Assembly (NCBI GenBank): GCA_902516235.1
Contig: CABXXO010000003.1
Span: 1 to 59,624 of the forward strand
DNA from: an uncultured Alphaproteobacteria bacterium
GTDB lineage: Bacteria > Pseudomonadota > Alphaproteobacteria > HIMB59
Direction of reading: 5' to 3'
Length of the DNA: 59,624 nt
The notes under the pieces: generated by a model
Told to the model about the DNA's origin: nothing
The model's database searches: none
Seen by the model: the letters and a program-made list of their open reading frames with translations, nothing else
Part shown: positions 24,977 through 33,019 of the stretch, one piece after another
Position numbering within the stretch: position 1 is the first letter of the stretch
Layout: the number at the start of each line of letters is the position of its first letter
Made by a program: the position numbers and the translations under genes

Positions 24977-26051
24977 ACAAAAAGTGCATGACATCCCCGT
25001 CATTCACTTCATATTCTTTACCTTCTAATCTTAATTTTCCTTTTTCTTTCGCACCACTCTCCCCATTGTATTCAATATAATCCTCATAAGATATTGTTTC
25101 AGCCCTAATGAAACCTTTCTCCATATCAGTATGTATTTCACCAGCAGCACTTGGTGCTAATGTACCTTTTGAAATTGTCCAAGCCCTTAATTCTTTCTCA
25201 CCAGCAGTAAAAAAATTAATATAATTCAAAAGGGCATAGCCTTTTTTTATAACTCTTTTCAACCCAGTTTCTTTAAGGCCCATACTATCAAGAAACATTT
25301 TTTTTTCTTCATTGTCACTTATTTGCGAAATTTCTGACTCAATTTTTGCACTTACAAGAAGCGTTTCTGAATTATTCAATTTAGAATATTCTTCAATAGA
25401 TTTTGTATGCGAATTTCCATTTACTGAGGAATTTTCATCAACATTACATACATATACAACAGGTTTTATAGAAATTAATTGAAATATACTCAAATATTCA
25501 ATCTCATCTTTATCTAAATTATTTAATATTCTTTGTTCTTTAGAGATGAGCTCAATTGCCTTTTCAATTACTGATATTTTTTTTTTATCGTCTTCTGTTT
25601 TTTGAGTTTTTTTTAATTTTTGATAATTTTTCTCTAAAATTTCTAAATCAGATAATGCTAATTCTGCATTAATTATTTTAATATCTTCAAGGGGATCAAT
25701 TCTATTTTCGACATGTTGTATATCATCATCTTCAAAACATCTTACTATATGAAATAAAGCATTTACTGATCGGATATGAGATAAAAATGCATTTCCCAAG
25801 CCTTCCCCTTTAGAGGCACCTTTGACTAAGCCTGCAATATCTACAATTTCAAAAGCTGCAGGGATAATTTTCTGCGGGTTGCATATTTTAGATAATTTTT
25901 GGATTCTATCATCTGGCACCCTTACCAAAGAACTATTAGGATCAATAGTAGCAAAAGGGTAATTAGCTGCCAGTGCTTGTTCATTTTCACATAATGCGTT
26001 AAACAAAGTAGATTTTCCTACATTTGGTAAACCTATGATCCCACACTTCAT
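24966..26051 (-). CDS. ychF: Obg-type GTPase/ATPase YchF
   Basis: A universally conserved P-loop NTPase linked to ribosome function and stress response; it prefers ATP. G1 is GLPNVGKST (7-15), switch I ATIDPN, G3 VDIAGLVKGASKGEG and the atypical G4 NVDE. The C-terminal TGS-like domain includes ISKGTLAPSAAGEIHTDME and ends VMHFLFNV. The 361 residues match E. coli YchF. It directly abuts pth upstream, as in many bacteria. Confidence 0.97.
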   Translation of the reverse strand: MKCGIIGLPNVGKSTLFNALCENEQALAANYPFATIDPNSSLVRVPDDRIQKLSKICNPQKIIPAAFEIVDIAGLVKGASKGEGLGNAFLSHIRSVNALFHIVRCFEDDDIQHVENRIDPLEDIKIINAELALSDLEILEKNYQKLKKTQKTEDDKKKISVIEKAIELISKEQRILNNLDKDEIEYLSIFQLISIKPVVYVCNVDENSSVNGNSHTKSIEEYSKLNNSETLLVSAKIESEISQISDNEEKKMFLDSMGLKETGLKRVIKKGYALLNYINFFTAGEKELRAWTISKGTLAPSAAGEIHTDMEKGFIRAETISYEDYIEYNGESGAKEKGKLRLEGKEYEVNDGDVMHFLFNV

Positions 26052-26600
26052 TTAAATACCTAGATTGGATAAATGTTTAGAAACAAATATCTGTGATAAA
26101 TTTAAGTATATGACTTCAAATAATAAAAAAAGTTTTTTCTTTTCTTCAACTTTGAAGTTGCCCAATACATGCCGTGTTACTTTATCTTTTTCCCCAGGAT
26201 GACTAATACCAATTCTGAGCTTCCAATAGTTATCTCCAATTTTACTACTAATGCTTCTAAGTCCGTTGTGACCAGCATTACCTCCACCATATTTTATTTT
26301 GATTTCTCCTAAATCTAAATCTAGCTCGTCGTATAAAACAAATATTTCATCAGATTTACTTAATTTATTAGTTTTTAAACTCAATATGCCATTTCCAGAC
26401 TCATTCATATAATTATTAGATAAGGCAATCTGACATTGATGACCATCTAACTGAAAAGTGTTAGTCAATTTAAAATTTTTAAATTTTTTTAATTTAAGTT
26501 CTAACTTATCAACAAGAAATTCGCCAAGTAACAAACCAGCGTTATGACGATTTTTTTGATGTTTGATAGTGGGATTGCCTAAGCAAAATAGAGTAAGCAT
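26052..26600 (-). CDS. pth: peptidyl-tRNA hydrolase
   Basis: Recycles tRNA from stalled peptidyl-tRNAs. The catalytic histidine is H19 in KNRHNAG; NYMNESG, YDELDLDLGEIKIKYGGGNAGHNGLRSI, and RIGISHPGEKDKVTRHVLG follow in the family order. The 182 residues are normal. The order rplY(L25)-pth-ychF on this strand, with prs upstream, is a common bacterial arrangement. Confidence 0.97.
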   Translation of the reverse strand: MLTLFCLGNPTIKHQKNRHNAGLLLGEFLVDKLELKLKKFKNFKLTNTFQLDGHQCQIALSNNYMNESGNGILSLKTNKLSKSDEIFVLYDELDLDLGEIKIKYGGGNAGHNGLRSISSKIGDNYWKLRIGISHPGEKDKVTRHVLGNFKVEEKKKLFLLFEVIYLNLSQIFVSKHLSNLGI

Positions 26601-26614
26601 ATAGGAAGACTATA

Positions 26615-27268
26615 TTATTCGGCTGCTTTTTCTTCTTCTTTCTTATCTTCAGCTTTTTCTGCTGTTTCTTCAGTGCTTTCTTCTGTCTCTTCAGGCTCAG
26701 GTTCTTTTTCAACTTTTGGTGCTTGAACAGTGGCTAACATGAAGTCTCTACCTTGAATTGTAGGCTTCATTCCTTCTGTTAAAGTTACGGCGCTCAATCT
26801 TATATCATCACCAATTTCCTTGCCTTCTAACGATATAACAAATTTTTCAGGTATGTTATTGGCGAGACAAGTAAGTTCAATTTCTCTTCGGACCACGTTT
26901 AAGATGCCGCCTTGTTTCAATCCTGGAGATAATTCTTGATCAGTGAACTCAACGGGCACAGCAATGACTATTCTTGTTTTTTCATCAACTCTTTGAAAGT
27001 CTACATGAATAGGATTGTGTTTAACTTTATGCCTTTGAATACTTTTTACAATTACAGCTTCTTTTTTATCACCAAACTCTACCTCAAATATTTTTGAATA
27101 GAAGCCACCTTCTTCAAATCTTTTTTTAAGCTGAATAGTGTCTACTGCAACCATAACAGGTTCGGTGTTCCCTCCATATATGATAGAGGGTATTAAACCC
27201 TCATCAAAATAGGGATTAGTATTACCTTTTTTACGTTCTCTCGCAGGTATATTTCCACTGATTTTCAT
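26615..27268 (-). CDS. rplY: 50S ribosomal protein L25/general stress protein Ctc
   Basis: A 217-residue long-form L25 that binds 5S rRNA. The N-terminal L25 domain (about 1-90) has ARERKKGNTNPYFDEGLIPSIIYG, RHKVKHNPIHVDFQ; the beta-rich TL5-type domain follows with PVEFTDQELSPGLKQGG. The last 30 or so residues are an acidic Glu/Lys/Ala tail. Fourteen bases separate it from pth and 29 from prs. Confidence 0.94.
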   Translation of the reverse strand: MKISGNIPARERKKGNTNPYFDEGLIPSIIYGGNTEPVMVAVDTIQLKKRFEEGGFYSKIFEVEFGDKKEAVIVKSIQRHKVKHNPIHVDFQRVDEKTRIVIAVPVEFTDQELSPGLKQGGILNVVRREIELTCLANNIPEKFVISLEGKEIGDDIRLSAVTLTEGMKPTIQGRDFMLATVQAPKVEKEPEPEETEESTEETAEKAEDKKEEEKAAE

Positions 27269-27297
27269 AGGCTGAGTTTATACAATAAAAACTAAGA

Positions 27298-28224
27298 TTA
27301 ATCAAACAGAGAAGATATAGATGTTTCGTTATTAATGCGCATTATAGCTTCTCCAAATAGTGGGGCCACTGACAAATATCTCATACCAGACGGAACTTCA
27401 AATGTGGGCTTAATAGTATTGGTACAAACCATTTCTTCTAGAACAGAATTATTAATGTTTTCTAAAGCTTTTCCAGAGTATACACCATGGGAACAATAAC
27501 CATAAACATGAGTAGCTCCCTTTTCTTTAAGAGCCTTAGCTGCGTTACAAATAGTTCCTCCTGAGTCAACTAAATCATCAACAATGATACATTTCTTACC
27601 ATCGACTGATCCTATAACATTCATAGCATTCGAGACACCAGGTGCATCCCTACGTTTATCTATTATAGCTAAGTCAGCGTTTAGTTTTTTTGCAAATGCT
27701 CTGGCCCTGAGAACACCACCAACATCCGGAGAGACAAATACTAGGTTCTCATCTCTTTTATTTGATTTGATATCATTTACAAACATATTTAATGCATAAA
27801 GATTATCCAATGGAATATCAAAAAACCCTTGAATTTGTCCTGCGTGTAAATCCATAGTTAAAACTCTATTAGCGCCTGCTGTTGTAATTAAATTAGCGAC
27901 TAGTTTAGCCGAAATAGGAGTTCTTGGCCCAGTTTTTCGGTCCTGTCTGGCATAACCAAAATATGGTAATACAGCAGTAATTCTTTTAGCAGATCCTCTT
28001 TTTAAAGCATCAATTGCAACTAACAACTCCATTAAATTGTCATTAGCAGGGAATGAAGTTGATTGTATTAAAAAAACATCCTCTCCTCTTACATTTTCAG
28101 CAATTTCAACAAATATCTCCTTATCAGAAAATCTTGTCATAGTTGTTTTAGATACTGGTATTTTAAGATATTCTGAAATCTCTTTAGATAACTCAATGTT
28201 ACTATTTCCAGAAATAATTTTCAT
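27298..28224 (-). CDS. prs: ribose-phosphate pyrophosphokinase
   Basis: Makes PRPP for nucleotide, His and Trp synthesis. Recognised by [12 protein letters not shown] at the start, [10 protein letters not shown], the flexible loop [39 protein letters not shown], and the PRPP-binding [13 protein letters not shown]. The 308 residues are typical. It probably leads the prs-rplY-pth-ychF group; a candidate promoter lies just upstream at 28236-28264. Confidence 0.98.
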   Translation of the reverse strand: MKIISGNSNIELSKEISEYLKIPVSKTTMTRFSDKEIFVEIAENVRGEDVFLIQSTSFPANDNLMELLVAIDALKRGSAKRITAVLPYFGYARQDRKTGPRTPISAKLVANLITTAGANRVLTMDLHAGQIQGFFDIPLDNLYALNMFVNDIKSNKRDENLVFVSPDVGGVLRARAFAKKLNADLAIIDKRRDAPGVSNAMNVIGSVDGKKCIIVDDLVDSGGTICNAAKALKEKGATHVYGYCSHGVYSGKALENINNSVLEEMVCTNTIKPTFEVPSGMRYLSVAPLFGEAIMRINNETSISSLFD

Positions 28225-28235
28225 AAGTTAACTGA

Positions 28236-28264
28236 GTTATATAGTAAAAAATTTATCCATACAA
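28236..28264 (-). promoter_or_regulatory. candidate sigma-70-type promoter for prs
   Basis: On the minus strand TTGTAT and TATAAC are separated by 17 bases, and the -10 element ends 11 bases before the prs ATG. If used, the mRNA would start only a few bases before the ATG, so the transcript would be almost leaderless. No Shine-Dalgarno motif is present. The -35 match is weak and AT-rich sequence yields such hits readily. Confidence 0.35.
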
Positions 28265-28266
28265 AG

Positions 28267-28980
28267 TTAATTTATTGATACTAGGCTAATATTTCTTCCA
28301 TAATCTTTTAATCTTTGATGGATACTCCTTCGATAACTAAAGTAATTTTTGTTTTTATAAGTATCTATTTTGGAGTCTACAATTTTGAAAACCCCTAAGC
28401 TGTTTAATTTAAATCTAGCAAGCTTAGGAAGATCAAAAAAATACTTATTATTTTTTTTAGTATAAAAATCTGATGTATTTAAATTCATACCATTAATAAA
28501 CTCTAATGATACCTCATAAGAGTATTTTCTTATACATGGGCCGATAAAGGCATTTAAATTAGATCTTTTTGAACCAATTTTAAGCATTTTATCTACAGTA
28601 TTTTCAATAATTCCTCTCTGTAAACCTTTCCATCCTGCATGGCATATCCCTATAACTCCATTTTGGTAATCAATATATATTATTGGTAAACAATCAGCTG
28701 TTGTAATCCCAAGTATAAAATTATCACCCCGTGCTACAATACCGTCACAATTATAGTCAAACTTATTTTTTTGAACTATAAGACATTTATTTGAATGTAA
28801 TTGATTGGGAATAATTAAAATTTTTTCTTTTTTAGATATACTCGATTTTGCTATTTCAATATTTTTTTTTACATTTTGTAAATTATCTTGAGATTTTAGT
28901 CCACAATTAAGCGAACTATAAATACCTTTTGATTTACCATTTTTATTATTAAAAAATTTAAATTTTACAGATTTACTCAT
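28267..28980 (-). CDS. pgeF: PgeF/YfiH family (multicopper-oxidase-like fold, peptidoglycan editing or purine nucleoside phosphorylase)
   Basis: A 237-residue DUF152 protein. Metal or active-site residues appear in QLHSNKC, TADCLPIIYID, CHAGWKGLQRGI and IGPCIRKYSYEV. Family members have been called laccases, but genetics in E. coli indicates removal of misplaced L-Ser from peptidoglycan precursors, and others show purine nucleoside phosphorylase activity. It overlaps the methyltransferase gene by 8 bases, in the common alphaproteobacterial order lgt-midA-pgeF. Confidence 0.88.
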   Translation of the reverse strand: MSKSVKFKFFNNKNGKSKGIYSSLNCGLKSQDNLQNVKKNIEIAKSSISKKEKILIIPNQLHSNKCLIVQKNKFDYNCDGIVARGDNFILGITTADCLPIIYIDYQNGVIGICHAGWKGLQRGIIENTVDKMLKIGSKRSNLNAFIGPCIRKYSYEVSLEFINGMNLNTSDFYTKKNNKYFFDLPKLARFKLNSLGVFKIVDSKIDTYKNKNYFSYRRSIHQRLKDYGRNISLVSIN

Positions 28981-29989
28981 TTTTTCTAAAAGAAAGGTTT
29001 AAAAATGATGTACCTATATCTCCAAACTTTTTCCCACTAATTAAGTCAATCATCTCTCTAATGTTCTTATCAGACGATTTTAAATATTCATTTGGGAGAT
29101 TATTCACAATTAGATCCTTTTGATAGATTATTGATGGATTATTTTTTAGAAAAAAGTTATTCAATAATTCAAAATTAACGCCAAAGGAATAGTCTACATT
29201 TTCAAATTTATCAAATAAGTTTAATTTTTTATGATTAGATAATAGTCTAAGAGTACTTTTAAAAGGCAATTTTGTATAGCCATAATCAGTTGTAGTAAAA
29301 AAATATTTTTTACACTCTAATTTTTGAATATCACCTAGTATATTCAATATTAAATTTGAGTGTTCTAGAATGTCATTATCTCTAAACTTGTAACTTGAAT
29401 AGTAATCTAATAATTCCTTAGACATTATTGTACTATCCTTAATTAATAAATATTCATCATTATTTTTTGATATTTTTATCTCATTGAAATTACCTTCGTT
29501 AAAAATAAATTGTTTTGATCCAATAGCATCAAAAAATTCATTTGAATAAATAAACACCAGATCTTCATTATCAATTTTATAATCGTATATATTCTCTATA
29601 AAACTTACTTTGAATTCTAATTTCTTTGAAATTTTTTCCCTAAAATAATCACTTTTCTCCAATAGAGTAACATTATTTACATTGATATTCTTTGACTTAA
29701 GATAATGACATATATCCATTGAAAGTAGGCCATTGCCAGGTCCTAACTCAAATAAATTTACATTTTTTACTTTTGGAAACTCTTTTAAAAACAGGTTAGT
29801 AATGGCAATACTAAAAAGAGAGGATATCTCTGGAGACGTAATAAATTGGCCACTTTTACCAATTTTTTCAATATGAGGTTTATTATAAAAACCTGATGTT
29901 TTATCAAAATTAGAGAGCTCAACAAAATCTTGTATATTAATTGAACCAACTGACTTAATAATTTTATCTATTTTTGTTTGTATTGACAT
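28973..29989 (-). CDS. SAM-dependent methyltransferase, MidA/NDUFAF7 family
   Basis: A DUF185 protein of 338 residues. The SAM motif is LFELGPGNGLLSMDI, preceded by the family's SGQFITSPEISSLF, with the post-I region YSNEFFDAIGSKQFIF. Its mitochondrial relative NDUFAF7 dimethylates an arginine in the NDUFS2 subunit of complex I, so a role in respiratory complex assembly is plausible here. It overlaps lgt by 22 bases and pgeF by 8. Confidence 0.88.
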   Translation of the reverse strand: MSIQTKIDKIIKSVGSINIQDFVELSNFDKTSGFYNKPHIEKIGKSGQFITSPEISSLFSIAITNLFLKEFPKVKNVNLFELGPGNGLLSMDICHYLKSKNINVNNVTLLEKSDYFREKISKKLEFKVSFIENIYDYKIDNEDLVFIYSNEFFDAIGSKQFIFNEGNFNEIKISKNNDEYLLIKDSTIMSKELLDYYSSYKFRDNDILEHSNLILNILGDIQKLECKKYFFTTTDYGYTKLPFKSTLRLLSNHKKLNLFDKFENVDYSFGVNFELLNNFFLKNNPSIIYQKDLIVNNLPNEYLKSSDKNIREMIDLISGKKFGDIGTSFLNLSFRKNE

Positions 29990-30744
29990 AAATATAGAAA
30001 TATAAAACCGAGAATAATAATTGGAACTGTTAATATTTGTCCTTGAGATATAAAATCAAATTTTAAGCCTAATTGAAAGTCTGGCTCTCTAAAATTTTCA
30101 ATAATTATTCTAGATAATCCATAATTAATTAAAAATATAGAAGTTAATAAACCATTTTTAATCTTAAATTTATAAAAAATTATTAAAAGTAAAATAGCAG
30201 GTATTAATCCTTCAAAAATTGCTTCGTAAATTTGGGAAATATGTCTATATAAATCCTCATTTGGATAACGAATGCTCAAATAAATATCTGTTGGCCTACC
30301 TATTAATTCTTGGTTTAAAAAATTAGATATTCTGCCTAAAAATATTCCAACCGGCGCAGTTATACTTAAAAGATCAGATAATTGAAACAAAGAGATATTT
30401 TTCTTTTTTGAAAATATGATTATTGTAATGGTAATTCCTATTAAAGCTCCATGAAAAGACATACCTCCTTCCCAGACTTTAAGTATCTCATAAGGATTTC
30501 GAAAATAAAAATTAATATTGTAAAAAATTACATAACCTAATCTTCCTCCAATAATTACAGATAAAAATAAATAGAAAAATAAATCTTCAAGTCTTTTTTT
30601 ATCTAAATTAAATTTATTTAAATTTCTAAGAGCAAAAAAATAAAAGTAAATAAATCCAAGAATATAGGATATGCTGTACCACCTAATGGTTAAACCAAAT
30701 AGCTCAAATGCAACTGGCGATAAAAAATTTGGATATTCAAACAC
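29968..30744 (-). CDS. lgt: prolipoprotein diacylglyceryl transferase
   Basis: Attaches diacylglycerol to the lipobox cysteine of lipoprotein precursors in the inner membrane. The family signature GRISNFLNQELIG is present, along with TIRWYSISYILGF, GGRLGYVIFYN and WEGGMSFHGALIG. About seven hydrophobic helices are visible in 258 residues. Substrates in the window include the lipoproteins at 5.0 and 45.1 kb. It leads lgt-midA-pgeF. Confidence 0.96.
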   Translation of the reverse strand: MFEYPNFLSPVAFELFGLTIRWYSISYILGFIYFYFFALRNLNKFNLDKKRLEDLFFYLFLSVIIGGRLGYVIFYNINFYFRNPYEILKVWEGGMSFHGALIGITITIIIFSKKKNISLFQLSDLLSITAPVGIFLGRISNFLNQELIGRPTDIYLSIRYPNEDLYRHISQIYEAIFEGLIPAILLLIIFYKFKIKNGLLTSIFLINYGLSRIIIENFREPDFQLGLKFDFISQGQILTVPIIILGFIFLYLCQYKQK

Positions 30745-30904
30745 TCTAAAAACTAATAATACAACTTATCTGTCACACAAGGATAAACTTTATTTAAAGA
30801 TATCAAAAATTCTTTATAATTCAGTTGAGGTCACTCAAATCCTCTTTGATTTGAAATCTGATTTTCGAAAACTAAAGAAATATTTAATCAACAGAAAAGA
30901 TTAA
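30686..30904 (+). CDS. doubtful small ORF, possibly a UbiK-like remnant
   Basis: The last 40 or so residues (KLYLKISKILYNSVEV, then TQILFDLKSDFRKLKKYLI) resemble the N-terminal half of alphaproteobacterial UbiK (BMFP, ubiquinone synthesis accessory factor), which often lies divergent to lgt and before the YbjN gene. The C-terminal coiled coil with the usual REEFE pattern is absent. No good start is available outside lgt: the ATG at 30686 overlaps the lgt 5' end by 59 bases. It may be a decayed gene, a very short functional version, or a chance ORF. Confidence 0.3.
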   Translation: MVKPNSSNATGDKKFGYSNTLKTNNTTYLSHKDKLYLKISKILYNSVEVTQILFDLKSDFRKLKKYLINRKD

Positions 30905-30932
30905 AATTCATCAATATCAAGCCACGTAATAC

Positions 30933-30975
30933 TACATATAGTGTTTACTAAGAGAGTTTATGTGATACATATAGT
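30933..30975. repeat. direct repeat before the YbjN-like gene
   Basis: The 10-mer TACATATAGT occurs at 30933-30942 and 30966-30975, 33 bases apart, with the second copy ending 3 bases before the ATG at 30978. Roughly three helical turns between copies would put them on one face of the DNA. It could be an operator or chance in AT-rich sequence. Confidence 0.3.
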
Positions 30976-30977
30976 AT

Positions 30978-31433
30978 ATGATTGATAAAAATATTGATTC
31001 TAGTCCCATTTCTCTTCTAGAAGATATATTTAATGTGAAACAGTCTTCTAAAAACAATAAAAATAAGGACATTTCACTTTTAACAGAGATAAGCGAACAA
31101 AAAGTAATTATGGATTTTCAGTGGATAGACGACTTAAAGGTCCTTATCTCATCATTTAGCATTGATAATTATGAGTATAGTTTTCTTACTAATCACATGA
31201 ACAAAATCAACAATAATCTTATTATTGGTACATTAAAACAAAACAATAACAATAAAATTATTTATAGGCATAGTCTACCGATACCTGGTAAAGCAACATC
31301 TGAAGATATAAGAAGCTATTTAGAAAATATATTATCTGAATTTAATCATTTAGTATCTGTATTACTAAAAGGAGATAAAGTTGTAAAGACTACACAAATT
31401 TTAATCAATCAAAAAATTGTCGGACACGCTTAA
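30978..31433 (+). CDS. YbjN domain protein
   Basis: A 151-residue protein whose C-terminal two thirds fit the YbjN (DUF1790-type) pattern: MDFQWIDDLKVLIS, LTNHMNKINNNLIIGTLKQ, then IIYRHSLPIPGKATSEDIRS and a helical end. YbjN proteins resemble the type III secretion chaperone fold; their role in alphaproteobacteria is not established. It precedes proC with a 17-base overlap, the usual neighbour in the class, which supports the call. Confidence 0.7.
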   Translation: MIDKNIDSSPISLLEDIFNVKQSSKNNKNKDISLLTEISEQKVIMDFQWIDDLKVLISSFSIDNYEYSFLTNHMNKINNNLIIGTLKQNNNNKIIYRHSLPIPGKATSEDIRSYLENILSEFNHLVSVLLKGDKVVKTTQILINQKIVGHA

Positions 31434-32217
31434 GCAAAAAGCTCTTTTCATAGGTTATGGACATTTAGCTAAATCCTTAACCTCTAGAAAATTATTAAGT
31501 CTATTAAATATCCATGCTATAAACTCAAAGAACGAGATAAAAAATATCAATTTAAAAAAAAAAATATCTAACAATAATTGCACTTATGAATATGTTTTTC
31601 TTCTTACTAGGCCTAAGACTTTTTTAAGTACTGGAACTCAATTTCAAAAATACATTTCAAAAGATACAATAATTATATCTTGTATGGCCGGTATAAAATT
31701 CAGCACTATAGAGCAAATTTTAAAAACTAAAAAAATTATAAGAATTATGCCAAACGTTATGGCATCAAATAATAAATCACAAACTCATCTTTATGTAAAA
31801 AATAAAAAATTAATTAGTAATTATCTAATTAATTTATTGTCCTCATTTGGAAAAGTTATAAATGTCAAAAATGAAGACCAAATTAATTTTGCTACATCAG
31901 TTTATGGAAGTGGGCCAGCATTTATTGCTTACATAGTAAGTAGTTTTCTTAAAGCATCAAAAAAACTTGCCAAGCCATTCAATATTAATGAAGTAGAAGT
32001 GTTAGAACTATTCAAAAATGTATTAGAAATTAACACCACATCTAAAATGTTAGATAGTTTTATTAGTTCTATTTCTAGCAAGAAAGGCACTACTCAGGCA
32101 GGTGTTAATTTTTTAAAGTCACAAAAAATGGAAAAAATAATATACACAACACTTTATAAGGCTTATAAACGAGCTAAGGAAATTGATAGTGAACAAAAAA
32201 GAGCAAAAACTGAATAA
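31417..32217 (+). CDS. proC: pyrroline-5-carboxylate reductase
   Basis: Last step of proline synthesis, NAD(P)H-dependent. It has the Rossmann loop ALFIGYGHLAKSL at the start (GYGHLA in place of the common GAGNMG), RIMPNVMASN, YGSGPAFIAYI and the substrate-binding KKGTTQAGVNFL. The 266 residues are normal. The start is TTG inside the preceding YbjN gene; no ATG is available before the nucleotide loop, so coupling is likely. Confidence 0.9.
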   Translation: MSDTLKQKALFIGYGHLAKSLTSRKLLSLLNIHAINSKNEIKNINLKKKISNNNCTYEYVFLLTRPKTFLSTGTQFQKYISKDTIIISCMAGIKFSTIEQILKTKKIIRIMPNVMASNNKSQTHLYVKNKKLISNYLINLLSSFGKVINVKNEDQINFATSVYGSGPAFIAYIVSSFLKASKKLAKPFNINEVEVLELFKNVLEINTTSKMLDSFISSISSKKGTTQAGVNFLKSQKMEKIIYTTLYKAYKRAKEIDSEQKRAKTE

Positions 32218-32686
32218 GACAAACCTAAAAATGCTTAACAATATTGCGCATTTGAAGAGTTTTCATAAAAAAATCAAATCTTTAAATTCTGAGTATGGTG
32301 ACTTCAATATTTTCATAAAAGATTTTGAATATTTTATTTCAACAGAATTAAAAACTCCAACCAATGATCTTTCATTAGAAGATAAGATATTTGAAGGTAT
32401 AATTAATAGATTAGATTTTCTTAATAATTATAAAAAAATAACTTTGAGAATTTATTTAGAATCTCAGAAAAAGCCAAAATATTTTTTAAATTTATCTAAA
32501 AATATTAATACTTATTTTAATTTATTCTTAAATACTCATTTTGAAAAAACGATTAGTAACATAATTTACGTTTATGCCTTTAATGTATGGATAGAAGATA
32601 ATAATAGTATGGATAAAACTATGGCTTCTATTGGACATGCTTTTGATAATATAAATAGAGTAAAGTCATTTCTAAGTAAAAGATGA
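32189..32686 (+). CDS. COQ9/TetR-like helical protein
   Basis: An all-helical protein of up to 165 residues. The C-terminal FNVWIEDNNSMDKTMASI followed by a helix resembles the end of alphaproteobacterial COQ9 proteins (W..D.S....T...I..V), lipid-binding TetR-fold helpers of ubiquinone synthesis. The family's central GD.S.D.N(W/F)YTKR segment is not recognisable, so a different TetR-fold protein is possible. I chose GTG 32189 because AAGGA stands 8 bases before it; an ATG at 32231 would avoid overlap with proC. It overlaps csaA by 4 bases. Confidence 0.45.
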   Translation: MNKKEQKLNKTNLKMLNNIAHLKSFHKKIKSLNSEYGDFNIFIKDFEYFISTELKTPTNDLSLEDKIFEGIINRLDFLNNYKKITLRIYLESQKKPKYFLNLSKNINTYFNLFLNTHFEKTISNIIYVYAFNVWIEDNNSMDKTMASIGHAFDNINRVKSFLSKR

Positions 32687-33015
32687 TAAACTACTCTGAC
32701 TTTGAAAAAGTTGACATCAGAGTTGGTACAGTAGTAGAAGCAAAAATAAATGTAAAATCTAATAAACCTAGTATTTATTTAGTTATAGATTTTGGAAATG
32801 ATATTGGACTAAAAAAAACTTCTGCTCAACTTATAAAGAACTATCTACCAGAAGAGCTTATTGGTAAGCAAGTAGCTGCAGTAATTAATTTTCCACCCAA
32901 ACAAATTGGTAAAATGATTTCTGAAGTATTAGTATTAGGCTTTCCTGATAAAAATAATAATCCTGTGCTTGTCCAACCCTCTAGAAAGGTATCTAATGGT
33001 GAAAAGCTTTTTTAG
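32683..33015 (+). CDS. csaA: CsaA-like tRNA-binding protein
   Basis: A 110-residue stand-alone tRNA-binding (EMAP/Arc1p C-terminal) OB fold. The opening FEKVDIRVGTVVEAKIN and the later QVAAVINFPPKQIGKMISEVLVLG are diagnostic, ending in VQPSRKVSNGEKLF. Related proteins have been proposed as export chaperones in Bacillus; tRNA binding is the safer statement. It ends 4 bases before the convergent histidine kinase gene, the only convergent pair in the window that does not overlap. Confidence 0.9.
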   Translation: MINYSDFEKVDIRVGTVVEAKINVKSNKPSIYLVIDFGNDIGLKKTSAQLIKNYLPEELIGKQVAAVINFPPKQIGKMISEVLVLGFPDKNNNPVLVQPSRKVSNGEKLF

Positions 33016-33019
33016 TTTA

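Noticed and set aside
28267-28980. Laccase
   Set aside because: Older annotations call this family laccase; the motifs are those of PgeF/YfiH, for which peptidoglycan editing or purine phosphorolysis is better supported.
33000-33016. Hairpin terminator at the csaA end (GAAAAGCTTTTT)
   Set aside because: It is a palindrome with no loop and too few G/C pairs to form a stable terminator.
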